A program made the position numbers and the translations under genes. Below the pieces are notes generated by a model. That model was given only the letters and a program-made list of their open reading frames with translations. It ran no database searches and was not told the origin of the DNA. From contig JAAYAH010000105.1 in assembly GCA_012719445.1 (NCBI GenBank), positions 1 to 46,295 on the forward strand: a DNA stretch of 46,295 nt, given 5' to 3'. Source of the DNA: Actinomycetales bacterium. Lineage in GTDB: Bacteria > Actinomycetota > Actinomycetes > Actinomycetales > Kineosporiaceae. Below, in pieces: positions 8,371-17,126 of this stretch. Numbering within the stretch: position 1 is the stretch's first letter; every line of letters starts with the position of its first letter.

Positions 8371-10962
8371 TCAGGCGGAGGCTGGGCGCAGCGGGCGGTC
8401 GTAGAGGGTGGTCCGCTCACGCAGCGGCCTGCCGATGCCCGAGGCGAGGTCGCGCAACTGCGCCGCCGTCATCGCCGACCCGTGCCTCGACCCGGCCATC
8501 CGGGAGATCGTCTCCTCCATGAGTGTCCCGCCGAGGTCGTTCGCCCCGGCCCGGAGCATGACCCGGCTGCCCTCGACGCCGAGCTTCACCCACGACGTCT
8601 GCACGTTGTCGATCAGCCCGTGCAGGAGCAGCCGGGCCAGCGCGTGCACCACCACGTTCTCCCGCACCGTCGGCCCCGGCCGGGAGATGCCGGCCAGGTA
8701 GATCGGGGTGCTGTGGTGGACGAACGGCAGCGCCACGAACTCGGTGAACGCCGCCCGCCCCGCTCCGAGGCTGCGCTCCTGGATGCGGGCGAGCAGGCGC
8801 AGGTGGGCGATCCAGTGCCGGGGCGCGTCGACGTGCCCGTACATCATCGTCGAGCTGGTCGGCAGCCCGACCTCATGCGCCGTCGAGATCACCTCGACCC
8901 AGGACGCCGCGGGCAGCTTGCCCTTCGTCAGCAGCCACCGGACGTCGTCGTCGAGGATCTCGGCCGCCGTTCCGGGCAGTGAGCCGACCCCCGCCTCCTT
9001 CGCCGCCACCAGCCACTCGCGCAGGGACAGCCCGGTGCGGCTGGCTCCGTTGACGACCTCCATCGGGCTGAACGCGTGCACGTGCATGCCGGGGACCCGT
9101 GCCTTCACCGCGCGGGCGAGGTCGAAGTACGCGGAGGCCGGCAGCTCCGGGTCGATGCCGCCCTGCATGCAGACCTCCGTGGCGCCCACGGCCCAGGCGT
9201 CGGCGGCCCGCTCGGCCACCTGCTCCAGCGACAGGGTGAACGCGTCGGCGTCCCGGCGCCGCTGGGCGAAGGCACAGAACCGGCAGCCGGTGTAGCAGAC
9301 GTTGGTGAAGTTGATGTTCCGGTTGGTGACGTAGGTGACGTCGTCGCCGACCCTGTCCCGGCGCAGGTCGTCCGCGAGCCGGGCGAGCGCGGCCAGGGCG
9401 TCCCCCTCGGCGTCGGCGAGCGCGAGCGCCTGCTCGTCGGTTATCCCGGCCGGATCACGCTCGGCCGTGCGCAGGGCCGCCGCGATCTCGCCGTCCAGGC
9501 GCCGCGGCGGGGAGACCGCACCGCCCGCGGTCGGGGTCGCGTCGGCCGCGACGCTGCCTGCTCCGTTCACCGCGCGTTCCCGCAGCAGGTCCCAGTCGCC
9601 GTAGACGGCGTCGAAGTCACCGCGCCGGTCGGCGAACCGCCCCCTGACGTCGATGTCGACGTGCAGGTCCACCCTGCCGCTGGCGGTGAACTCGGGGTCC
9701 GGCTCCTGCCACGGCCTGCCGACCGGCGTCACCGACGGGTCCGCGAGCCCGGAGACCGGGTCGGCGAGCGCGGCGACGTGACCGGCGATCCGCGGGTCGA
9801 GCCACGGCTCGCCGGTGCGCACGTACTCCGGGTGCACCGCGAGGCGCTCGACGAGGGTGAACCCCGCCTCGGCCGTCCGGGCGGCGAGGGAGTCCAGGTG
9901 TGGCCACGGCCGCTCGGGGTTGACGTGGTCGGGGGTGAGCGGGGAGACCCCGCCCCAGTCGTCCACCCCGGCCGCGAGCAGCCGGGGCAGTTGCTCCGGC
10001 TCGGAGAGGTTCGGCGGGACCTGCACCCGGGCGGAGGGCCCGAGCACCAGCCGGGCGACGGCGACGGTCGCCAGGTACGCGTCGGGGTCGGCGTCGGGCA
10101 CGTCCCGCATCCCCGTCCCCGGCTTGGCCCGGAAGTTCTGGACGATGACCTCCTGCACGTGCCCGTACGCCCTGGCCAGGGAGCGGACGGCGAACAGCGA
10201 CTCGACCCGCTCGGCGGGGGTCTCCCCGATGCCGACGAGGATCCCGGTCGTGAACGGGACGGCGTGCCGCCCGGCGTCGGCGATGGTGCGCAGCCGGAGC
10301 TCCGGATCCTTGTCCGGTGAGCCGTGGTGGGCCAGCCCTCTGGTGGTGAACAGGCGACGGGACGAGGTCTCCAGCATGAGGCCCATCGACGGCGCCACCG
10401 GCTTCAGCCGCCCGAGCTCCTCCCAGGACATGACGCCCGGGTTGAGGTGCGGCAGCAGCCCGGTCGACTCCAGCACCGAGACGGCACACGCCCGGAGGTA
10501 GCCGAGGGTCGAGGGGTACCCCGCCTCCGCCAGCCAGGCCTCCGCCTCCGGCCACCGGTCCTCCGGCCGGTCGCCCAGGGTGAACAGCACCTCCTTGCAG
10601 CCGAGGGCAGCCCCCTGCCGGGCGAGGCGCACCACCTCGTCGACGGTCAGGAACGGCGCCTCCCCCGCCCGCCGGAGCTGTCCCGGGGTGCGGACGAAGG
10701 TGCAGTAGCCGCAGCGGTCCCGGCACAGCCGGGTCAGCGGCGCGAAGACCTTGCGGGAGTAGGTGACCGTCCGCGGACGCCCGGCACTGGCCAGCCCGGC
10801 GTCCCGCACCGCGCCCGCCGCGGCGAGCAGGCGGTCCAGGTCCTCCCCCCTGGCGTGCAGCAGCACCTCGGCCTCGACCTCGTCCAGCGCGACCCCGTCC
10901 CCGGCCCGGCGCAGTGCCCTGCGCAGTGCGGTGGCCGACGGCGCCGTCCCCTCAGGCAGCAT
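8371..10962 (-). CDS. fbiC: FO synthase (7,8-didemethyl-8-hydroxy-5-deazariboflavin synthase)
   Basis: 863 residues, a fusion of the CofG and CofH radical-SAM enzymes that joins a flavin-pathway ribityl precursor with tyrosine to make FO, the chromophore of coenzyme F420. The CofG half has its [4Fe-4S] motif CRDRCGYC (Cys80, 84, 87). The CofH half has CYTGCRFC (Cys ~556, 560, 563). Both are intact and the length fits FbiC. ATG 10962 starts [17 protein letters not shown]. The PAS/GGDEF-like gene lies 67 bp upstream on the same strand. Its presence shows the organism makes F420. Confidence 0.97.
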   Translation of the reverse strand: MLPEGTAPSATALRRALRRAGDGVALDEVEAEVLLHARGEDLDRLLAAAGAVRDAGLASAGRPRTVTYSRKVFAPLTRLCRDRCGYCTFVRTPGQLRRAGEAPFLTVDEVVRLARQGAALGCKEVLFTLGDRPEDRWPEAEAWLAEAGYPSTLGYLRACAVSVLESTGLLPHLNPGVMSWEELGRLKPVAPSMGLMLETSSRRLFTTRGLAHHGSPDKDPELRLRTIADAGRHAVPFTTGILVGIGETPAERVESLFAVRSLARAYGHVQEVIVQNFRAKPGTGMRDVPDADPDAYLATVAVARLVLGPSARVQVPPNLSEPEQLPRLLAAGVDDWGGVSPLTPDHVNPERPWPHLDSLAARTAEAGFTLVERLAVHPEYVRTGEPWLDPRIAGHVAALADPVSGLADPSVTPVGRPWQEPDPEFTASGRVDLHVDIDVRGRFADRRGDFDAVYGDWDLLRERAVNGAGSVAADATPTAGGAVSPPRRLDGEIAAALRTAERDPAGITDEQALALADAEGDALAALARLADDLRRDRVGDDVTYVTNRNINFTNVCYTGCRFCAFAQRRRDADAFTLSLEQVAERAADAWAVGATEVCMQGGIDPELPASAYFDLARAVKARVPGMHVHAFSPMEVVNGASRTGLSLREWLVAAKEAGVGSLPGTAAEILDDDVRWLLTKGKLPAASWVEVISTAHEVGLPTSSTMMYGHVDAPRHWIAHLRLLARIQERSLGAGRAAFTEFVALPFVHHSTPIYLAGISRPGPTVRENVVVHALARLLLHGLIDNVQTSWVKLGVEGSRVMLRAGANDLGGTLMEETISRMAGSRHGSAMTAAQLRDLASGIGRPLRERTTLYDRPLRPASA

Positions 10963-11029
10963 GCGGCGATTCCACCACGGACGCCGCCACGCCGCACCGC
11001 GCCCTCACCGGTTGTACCGCTCCGCGGGG

Positions 11030-12091
11030 TCACACCCCGCGGGGAATCACGGACCCGAGGACCGCGACAGGCTCCGCGGGGTCGTCGACGGAGGCCGGGG
11101 ACAGGCGGCGGTTGGAGGACCGGCGACCGTGCGCCGGCCGGTTCGACGCCGGCGGGGCCGACGTCTGACGGTCCGTGGCCTGCCGGTCGACACCCCGGTC
11201 CCGGAGGTCGACGACGGCCTCGGCCCGCGACATCGCCATCGAGGTGCCGGACGCGACCCCCGAGGCGACGGCGGCCTCGACGACGGCGCAGGCGCGCCCG
11301 AGCAGCCGGTCGGCCGGCTCGCCGGGGATGGCTGCCGCCGTCCCCATCCGCGGTCCGGGGACGTCGAAACCGGCCCCGAGGACGAGCAGCCGGGTGAGGG
11401 ACTCCCGGACCCGGTCCGCGACCGGGAACACCTCCCCCGCCTCGGCGCAGAGCACCGAGAACCGGTAGCCGTCGAGCCGGGTGACCAGGTCGCCCTCGCG
11501 CAGGCTGTTCCGCAGCCGCCGGGAGACCGCAACCAGGACGAGGTCCCGGGTCCGCCGGTCGTCCGGCCAGGCGGCGTCGACGGCCGGTGCGACGTCGACG
11601 AGGAGGACACCGGGTCTGCTGCCGCCCTCGCGGTGCTGGCGGATGGCGTCGGTGAGGGCCATCCGGAACCCGGCCATGTCGCTGAGACCGCCGAGCGGGC
11701 CGCTGTCGGCGTCACCGGACCGCTCCAGCAGGTCGGAGGCCTGGGCTGTGACGTCGAGCCCGCCGACGGCGAGCCCTGGGGCGCCGGAGACCTTGGCCCG
11801 GGTGTACCCGAACTGCCAGAGAACGACTCCGCCGTCCTCGGCAGGCCTCAGGTGCAGGTGGACCTGCCGGGCGCGGGAGGCGCCGTTGCCGAGCAGGAGC
11901 GTGACCCTGCGCGACTCCGACGCGGACAACCCCGGGTTGACGTCCCGGAAGCTGCGACCGACGAGGGAGTCGGGATCCTCCACGCCGAGCATGCGGGCGT
12001 AGGTCTCGTCGGCGTGCGCACAGGTGAGGTCGGCGTCGAAAACGGCGTAGGCGAGCGCCCGTGGGCGCGATGGACCAGGACGGCTGTCCAC
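11030..12091 (-). CDS. PAS protein with degenerate GGDEF domain
   Basis: 353 residues. Residues ~10-115 form a PAS-like sensor (AYAVFDADLTCAHADETYARMLG, then the GRSFRDVNPGLS region). Residues ~135-290 resemble a diguanylate cyclase domain (LLVDVAPAVDAAWPDDRRTRDLVLVAVSRRL...), but the GGDEF signature is replaced by DGYRF in RLDGYRFSVLC. Cyclase activity is therefore unlikely; a GTP-binding or partner-regulating role is inferred. A Ser/Arg-rich tail (~305-353) looks disordered. GTG 12091 has GGAGGG upstream. It directly precedes fbiC on the same strand and may be co-transcribed. Confidence 0.75.
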   Translation of the reverse strand: MDSRPGPSRPRALAYAVFDADLTCAHADETYARMLGVEDPDSLVGRSFRDVNPGLSASESRRVTLLLGNGASRARQVHLHLRPAEDGGVVLWQFGYTRAKVSGAPGLAVGGLDVTAQASDLLERSGDADSGPLGGLSDMAGFRMALTDAIRQHREGGSRPGVLLVDVAPAVDAAWPDDRRTRDLVLVAVSRRLRNSLREGDLVTRLDGYRFSVLCAEAGEVFPVADRVRESLTRLLVLGAGFDVPGPRMGTAAAIPGEPADRLLGRACAVVEAAVASGVASGTSMAMSRAEAVVDLRDRGVDRQATDRQTSAPPASNRPAHGRRSSNRRLSPASVDDPAEPVAVLGSVIPRGV

Positions 12092-12292
12092 AAAACCCTC
12101 CGAGGAGGTCCGGCGGTGACCGGCGAGGGCGGTGGTGACGGAATGTCACCCTATGAAGACAATTCACCACAGGTCAAGATGGAAACCCTCCGAAGCAGGG
12201 ACTGTGACGTACCCCGCTCCCCCCGTCCACGACGGCGGGGGCTGGGCCGGTGGTCCCGGGTGACCTCTGTGGGGAGCTGACAGGCTGGCCGC

Positions 12293-13519
12293 GTGCACAT
12301 TGTCGACATCGCTCAGCTCAGTTCGCACCTCCCCGCGCTCGGCACCAATCCGCGCATCATCGCGTCGGGCAACTTCGCCCCTCCGCTCGCCGTGCTCGGC
12401 GTGCTCGACGCCACCCTGCCCGAGTTCACGCTCAACATGCTTCTCGGGCAGAAGGGGATCCCGGACCGGGAGGGCGTGACCCTCGAGACGTCGTTCGTCG
12501 GTCCAGGGATGCGGAAGAGCCCGCGACTGAGCTACGTGCCCAGTCGGCTGTCCCTGGTGCCCCGGCTGTTCAAGACCACCCTGCCCCCGGACCTCGTGGT
12601 GATCCACACCACCGTTCCCCAGGACGGCAAGGTCTCCCTCGGCATCGAGACCAACGTCATGGTGGGCGCGCTCGAGGCGGTCAAGGCCCGTGGCGGCACC
12701 ATCATCGCCCAGATGAACCGGCAGATGCCGTACCTCTTCGGGGACGCCGAGATCCCGGTCGAGGACATCGACCTCGCCGTCGAGGTGGACGTCCCGATGC
12801 CGACGGCGATGCCGGCCCAGCTCGACGACACGGCCCGCGCCATCGGCGACGCGGTCGCCCGCCGGGTCAGTGACGGCGCGACCATGCAGCTCGGCATCGG
12901 CGCCGTCCCCGACTCGGTGCTGCACGGTCTGCTGGAGCGTCGTGGCCTGCGGGTCTGGACCGAGATGTTCAGCGACGGCGTGCTGCGCCTGGACGAGGTC
13001 GGGGCTCTCGACCCGGACGCCCCGCTGACCGTCTCCTTCCTCTTCGGCTCGGAGCAGCTGTACAAGTGGGTCGACCGCAACCCGCGGGTGCGGATGATGC
13101 GCACCGAGTACACGAACACGCCGGGCAACATCTCCCGGAACCCGCTGATGGTGTCGGTGAACACCGCCCTCCAGGTCGACCTGTTCGCCCAGCACAACGC
13201 CTCCCGGATCAAGGCGAGGATCTTCTCCGGGTTCGGCGGGCAGACCGACTTCTACGTCGGGGCGCTGCACTCCCCCGGCGGCCAGGCGATCATGGCGTTG
13301 CGGTCCTGGCACCCGAAGGCGAACGTCTCCACGGTGGTCCCGATGGTGGACGAACCGGTCACCTCGTTCCAGCCGACCGCCATCGTCACCGACCAGGGGG
13401 TCGCGGACATCTTCGGCCACAGCGAGAAGCAGCAGGCCGCCAACATCATCAACAACGCGGCGCACCCGTCGGTGCGGGACGAGCTCCGCGAGGAGGCCAG
13501 GGCACTCGGCCTCGCCTGA
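12293..13519 (+). CDS. Acetyl-CoA hydrolase/transferase family CoA-transferase
   Basis: 408 residues of the family I group that includes 4-hydroxybutyrate and acetate CoA-transferases. It carries the oxyanion-hole motif GIGAVPD and the segment TEMFSDGV, whose Glu (~224) is the expected thioester-forming residue. The C-terminal half has FGGQTDFYVGA and IVTDQGVAD, also typical. It moves CoA between an acyl-CoA and a carboxylate in the cytoplasm; the exact acids are unknown. GTG 12293 is the start with the best alignment (MHIVDIAQLSSHL). It is divergent from the PAS/GGDEF-like gene and monocistronic. Confidence 0.88.
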   Translation: MHIVDIAQLSSHLPALGTNPRIIASGNFAPPLAVLGVLDATLPEFTLNMLLGQKGIPDREGVTLETSFVGPGMRKSPRLSYVPSRLSLVPRLFKTTLPPDLVVIHTTVPQDGKVSLGIETNVMVGALEAVKARGGTIIAQMNRQMPYLFGDAEIPVEDIDLAVEVDVPMPTAMPAQLDDTARAIGDAVARRVSDGATMQLGIGAVPDSVLHGLLERRGLRVWTEMFSDGVLRLDEVGALDPDAPLTVSFLFGSEQLYKWVDRNPRVRMMRTEYTNTPGNISRNPLMVSVNTALQVDLFAQHNASRIKARIFSGFGGQTDFYVGALHSPGGQAIMALRSWHPKANVSTVVPMVDEPVTSFQPTAIVTDQGVADIFGHSEKQQAANIINNAAHPSVRDELREEARALGLA

Positions 13520-13551
13520 TCGACGGTCGAGCGCACCTCGGCCAGGACCTC

Positions 13552-13586
13552 CGGTCGCCGTCCCCTCCCCGAGGGGGCGGCGACCG
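13552..13586. terminator. Hairpin between CoA-transferase and GT2 genes
   Basis: The 9-bp arms CGGTCGCCG (13552-13560) and CGGCGACCG (13578-13586) enclose a further CCCC/GGGG pairing. It lies 33 bp past the CoA-transferase stop and about 100 bp beyond the convergent glycosyltransferase stop. A short T-containing stretch (TCGTTCT) follows. A bidirectional terminator is likely. Confidence 0.65.
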
Positions 13587-13688
13587 TCGTTCTGCCCCGA
13601 CGGGAAACCGAGTCGTCCCGCCCCGGCGGAGGGTTCGAAGGGCTGCCGTGCGCTCCTGACGCGCCCCGGCGCCGGGCGCGGGTGCCGG

Positions 13689-14576
13689 CTACACGATCGG
13701 CGGTCTGCCGGCCCTGGTCATCCGCCACGCGGTCCGCCAGGAGATGGGACGGCGCGCGCCGCACGGCTGCCGGACGCCGTGCCAGAACCCGCGCAGCACC
13801 GTGGCGATCGCGCGTCGGCCACGCAGCCGGACCAGGGTGGTGACGCCCCAGACCGCGACGTAGACGAGAGCGAGCGGCACCGGCAGGTTCCGCCGGGCAA
13901 CCCAGATCCGGTTCCTGGCGGTCAGGTAGTAGTACTGCTCGTGCCGGCTCGCGGCGACGGCGGGATGGTGGGTGACCAGCGACGGTTCGTAGCGTGCCCG
14001 GTACCCGGCGTTCATCACCTGCCAGGTGAGCTCGATCCCCTCGTGCGCGTAGAAGAACCGGCCAGCCCATCCGCCCACGGCGTCGAAGGCCGCGCGCCGG
14101 ACGAGGCACACCCCCTCGGAGATCACCGCGACGTCGCCCGCCCGTTCCCGTCCGACGCCCCGCAGTCGCGGAACCCACCGGGTGGGCGTCGGCCGACCCT
14201 GCGGGTCGGCGATCAGCGGCTGGACGAGACCGACCGACGGGTCCGCCGCGAAGATGTCCCTCGCCCGAGCCAGGAAGTCCTCCCCGACCAACTCGGCGTC
14301 GTCGTCGAGGAAGAGCACCACGTCGCCGCGCACGGCGGCGACCCCCTCGTTGCGACCTCCGGGGATGCCGATGTTCTCGGGGAGCGCCCTGCCGCGCACC
14401 CCGGCCGGCAGGCCGGTCGGCTCCCAGCCGTTGCCCACGACGAGGCAGTCGACGCTCACGCCCCGCTGGGCGAGCACCGACCGCAGGGCGCGGGTGAGCT
14501 CGACCGGCCGGTCGCCCATGGACAGCACGACGCAGCCGACCTCGGCCCGCTCGGCGCCCACCGGTTCTCCCGTCAT
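13689..14576 (-). CDS. Glycosyltransferase family 2
   Basis: 295 residues. The N-terminal GT-A fold has VGCVVLSMGDRP, the nucleotide-sugar site LPENIGIPGGRNEGVAAV and the metal-binding LFLDDDAEL. After the catalytic region come GGWAGRFFYAHEGIELTWQ and a weakly hydrophobic segment (~225-245) that may touch the membrane. Sugar donor and acceptor cannot be read. Its ATG overlaps the stop of the upstream CDP-alcohol transferase by 4 bp (ATGA), so translation is coupled. It is the last gene of a five-gene operon, which suggests it adds a sugar to the product made by the upstream enzymes (inference). Confidence 0.9.
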   Translation of the reverse strand: MTGEPVGAERAEVGCVVLSMGDRPVELTRALRSVLAQRGVSVDCLVVGNGWEPTGLPAGVRGRALPENIGIPGGRNEGVAAVRGDVVLFLDDDAELVGEDFLARARDIFAADPSVGLVQPLIADPQGRPTPTRWVPRLRGVGRERAGDVAVISEGVCLVRRAAFDAVGGWAGRFFYAHEGIELTWQVMNAGYRARYEPSLVTHHPAVAASRHEQYYYLTARNRIWVARRNLPVPLALVYVAVWGVTTLVRLRGRRAIATVLRGFWHGVRQPCGARRPISWRTAWRMTRAGRPPIV

Positions 14577-15352
14577 CGCAGCCTGTCGGACTTCACGATC
14601 ATAAAGAGGTGCCCTGTGACGACGATCACCCCGGTGGCCACCTGGACCGCCACCAGCACCTGGGTCGCCGCCGGCGACCCCAGCCCGACGTCGACCAGCG
14701 CGGCGACGAGGGCGAGCAGGCTCGCCTCGATGGCCAGCAGGGTCCGGTGGACGGGGACGAGGTCGACGAGACGCCGCAGGGACAGCACCCGGCCGGACGC
14801 CGTCCGCTCACCGGTGTCGTCCAGCTTGGGCAGCCCCACCTGGTGGCGGGCGACGTGCACCAGCTGCGTCTCCGACTTGATCATCAGTGCCAGTACCGCG
14901 GCGACCAGCCCGAGCGTCGTCCAGCCGCCGATCGACCCCCAGCCGCCGTCGGCCCGGATGCCCACCGCGACGGCGAGGCTGGCGTCGGTGGTGAAGTGCG
15001 CGATCCGGTCGACGTAGACCCCCATCGGGCCGCCGGTGCGACGGCGCCACCGGGCGAGCTCGCCGTCCGCGCAGTCGAGGAGCAGCTGGGTCTGGACGAG
15101 CAGCACGGCCAGCAGCGCCGGGATCCAGCCGGGCAGGGTGAGCACCGCTGCCGCGGCGAGCCCGACGGGGATCATCGACCAGGTCACCGCGTCCGCGGTC
15201 ACTGAGGTCGGGACCAGCAGCCGGGTCAGGTACGGGGACAGGTGACGCATGTAGAGGCGACCGGCCCAGTGCTCGGCGTTCACCCTCCCCATGATCGACT
15301 CGGGCTGGCCGACGGTGCGGACCTCGGCGACGGACGGTCTCGACGTGGTCAT
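14573..15352 (-). CDS. CDP-alcohol phosphatidyltransferase family protein with altered motif
   Basis: 259 residues with several hydrophobic segments (~45-90, 125-160, 205-250), an integral membrane enzyme. The family motif begins normally, DCADGELAR (Asp93, Asp96), and continues to GVYVDRIAH (Asp115). The last metal-binding Asp of the consensus is replaced by His119, and the spacer before the Gly is 9 instead of 8 residues. It would transfer a phospho-alcohol from a CDP-alcohol to a membrane acceptor, or the reverse. Start ATG 15352 overlaps the stop of the dehydrogenase by 4 bp. The substitution could tune substrate choice or signal reduced activity. Confidence 0.85.
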   Translation of the reverse strand: MTTSRPSVAEVRTVGQPESIMGRVNAEHWAGRLYMRHLSPYLTRLLVPTSVTADAVTWSMIPVGLAAAAVLTLPGWIPALLAVLLVQTQLLLDCADGELARWRRRTGGPMGVYVDRIAHFTTDASLAVAVGIRADGGWGSIGGWTTLGLVAAVLALMIKSETQLVHVARHQVGLPKLDDTGERTASGRVLSLRRLVDLVPVHRTLLAIEASLLALVAALVDVGLGSPAATQVLVAVQVATGVIVVTGHLFMIVKSDRLR

Positions 15353-16407
15353 GTCCCCTCGAAGGTCTTGACGTAGTCGCGCACCCGCGCGGTGATCTCG
15401 TCAGGGCTCAGCGCGAGGTGCTCCAGCACGGTGAACCGGTCCGGCCGGGTGTCCGGGGCTGCGACGACCGCCTGGACGAACTCGTGCTCGTCCAGGCCGA
15501 GGTCCGCCGGCAGCCGGGGCACGCCGTGTCGCCGCAGGCAGGCGTCGAGCACGTCGGTCAGCGGGTCGTCGCGGAGCCAGGAGCAGAACAGCGCGCCGAC
15601 GGCGACCTGCAGGCCGTGGGTCGACCGGCCGGGGAAGGCGAGGTCCACGGCGTGGGAGATCTCGTGACAGGAACCGCTGCACGGCCGGGAGGTCCCCGCC
15701 GTCGCCATGGCGAGGCCGGACAGCACGAGGGCCTCGGCGAGGGAGGTGAGGAACTCCTCGTCGCCGAGACCGGCCGGGTGGTGCAGCACGGCCTCGCCCG
15801 CCGTCCTGGCCAGGGCTGCCGCGAGGCCGTCGACGGTCTCGTCGTTCACGGCCGCGGACAGCCGCCAGTCGGCGAGGGCGTTGAGGTTGCTCACGGCGTC
15901 GCCGACCCCGCCGAGGAGCTGGGCAGGTGGACTCAACCGCACGAAGTCGAGGTCGACGACGACGGCGAGCGGCATCGCCACCCCGTAGGACCCCTTGCGA
16001 CCGCCGTGCTCCAGCGAGGCGACCGGTGAGGCCAGCCCGTCGTGGGTGAGCGTCGTCGCGACCGAGACGAAGGGCAGCCCGGTGATGCTGGCGGCGTACT
16101 TGGCGACGTCGAGGGTGCGCCCGCCGCCGATGCCGACGACGGCGTCGTACCCGCCGCCGCGCAGGGCGTCCGCGAGCGCCCTCGCCGCCTCGATGGTGCC
16201 CTCGCCGACCCGGTGGATGTCCGCGTTGGTCAGGGCGGGCCCGACGGCCGGGATGATCCGTTCCCCGTAGCCACGGCCGAGAGCCACCGCCACCCGGCCG
16301 ATCCGGGACACCCTGGCGTCGGCGAGCAGGTCACCCAGCGCCGCCACCGCCCCGCTGCGGATCTCGACGGCGAGAGGACCCTGGACCATCCGGGCTAGTA
16401 ACGGCAT
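15349..16407 (-). CDS. Iron-type dehydrogenase, sn-glycerol-1-phosphate dehydrogenase-like
   Basis: 352 residues of the iron-containing alcohol dehydrogenase / dehydroquinate synthase fold. The NAD(P)-binding loop is GIGGGRTLDVAKYAA (92-106). Metal ligands are predicted at Asp170 (GGVGD), His248 (SGSCHEISH) and His264 (THGLQVAVG), the pattern of glycerol-1-phosphate dehydrogenases such as archaeal EgsA and Bacillus AraM. By analogy it would reduce DHAP, or another ketose phosphate, to a polyol phosphate. It overlaps the nucleotidyltransferase stop by 13 bp and the next start by 4 bp, so it is tightly coupled. A different polyol substrate cannot be excluded. Confidence 0.82.
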   Translation of the reverse strand: MPLLARMVQGPLAVEIRSGAVAALGDLLADARVSRIGRVAVALGRGYGERIIPAVGPALTNADIHRVGEGTIEAARALADALRGGGYDAVVGIGGGRTLDVAKYAASITGLPFVSVATTLTHDGLASPVASLEHGGRKGSYGVAMPLAVVVDLDFVRLSPPAQLLGGVGDAVSNLNALADWRLSAAVNDETVDGLAAALARTAGEAVLHHPAGLGDEEFLTSLAEALVLSGLAMATAGTSRPCSGSCHEISHAVDLAFPGRSTHGLQVAVGALFCSWLRDDPLTDVLDACLRRHGVPRLPADLGLDEHEFVQAVVAAPDTRPDRFTVLEHLALSPDEITARVRDYVKTFEGT

Positions 16408-17126
16408 GCGATCTCCCGAGCGCGGGCGAGGTCGTCGTGGTTGTCGACCTCCACCCAGTCCACGGTACCGATGGGAGCGATCCGGATGTCACCGCCGCGG
16501 TCGGCGTGCTCCTGGTACCCGTCCTCGTAGAACAGGCCGGTGTCCCGCTCGAAGGTCGCCCGCAGCGCGTCGGCGAGCTTGTCGGCGACGCTCGCCTCGA
16601 TGAGCGAGACGCCGATGTACTCGCCCGCCGCCGTCGCCGGGTCGAGGAGCTTGCTGATCCGGCGCACCCGCCCGGAATCGTCGAGGATGACCTTCATCTC
16701 CTCCTCGGCGAGCGACTTCTCCGTGTCCGCCGCGAGCAGGATCTCGGGCCCGCGGTTCTCCAGCAGGGTCCGCTCCACCCCTGCCGGGTGCACGGTGTCC
16801 CCGTTGACCAGCAGGCAGCCCTCCGCGAGAGCGTCCCTGGCGCAGTACAGCGAGTAGGCGTTGTTCCAGATCTCCGCCTTGTCGTTGAAGACGGGGGTGA
16901 TCCGTACCCCGTGCCTGGCCTCGAGGGCGTCGATCCGCTCGGTGATCCGCTCGGCGGCGAACCCGGTGACCACGGCGACCTCGGTGACGTCGACCTCGCG
17001 GAGGTTGTGCAGGGCGATGTCGAGGATGGTGTCCTCGCCCGCCACCGGCAGCAGGGTCTTGGGCAGGTCGAGGGTCAGCGGGTGCAACCGCCGTCCCGCG
17101 CCGGCTGCCAGCACGACACCGATCAT
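16395..17126 (-). CDS. LicC-like sugar/choline-phosphate nucleotidyltransferase
   Basis: 243 residues. It starts MIGVVLAAGAGRRLHPLT with the glycine-rich nucleotide loop and the lysine of LPKTLLPVAG (Lys23). FNDKAEIWNNAYSLYCARD and LLVNGDTVH (metal Asp) resemble LicC-type phosphocholine cytidylyltransferases. It probably activates a phosphorylated small molecule with CTP or another NTP. The ATG at 17126 shares its A with the TGA of the preceding gene (TGATG), which fixes the start. Its position just before the dehydrogenase suggests the activated molecule is the polyol phosphate made in the operon (inference). Confidence 0.87.
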   Translation of the reverse strand: MIGVVLAAGAGRRLHPLTLDLPKTLLPVAGEDTILDIALHNLREVDVTEVAVVTGFAAERITERIDALEARHGVRITPVFNDKAEIWNNAYSLYCARDALAEGCLLVNGDTVHPAGVERTLLENRGPEILLAADTEKSLAEEEMKVILDDSGRVRRISKLLDPATAAGEYIGVSLIEASVADKLADALRATFERDTGLFYEDGYQEHADRGGDIRIAPIGTVDWVEVDNHDDLARAREIACRY

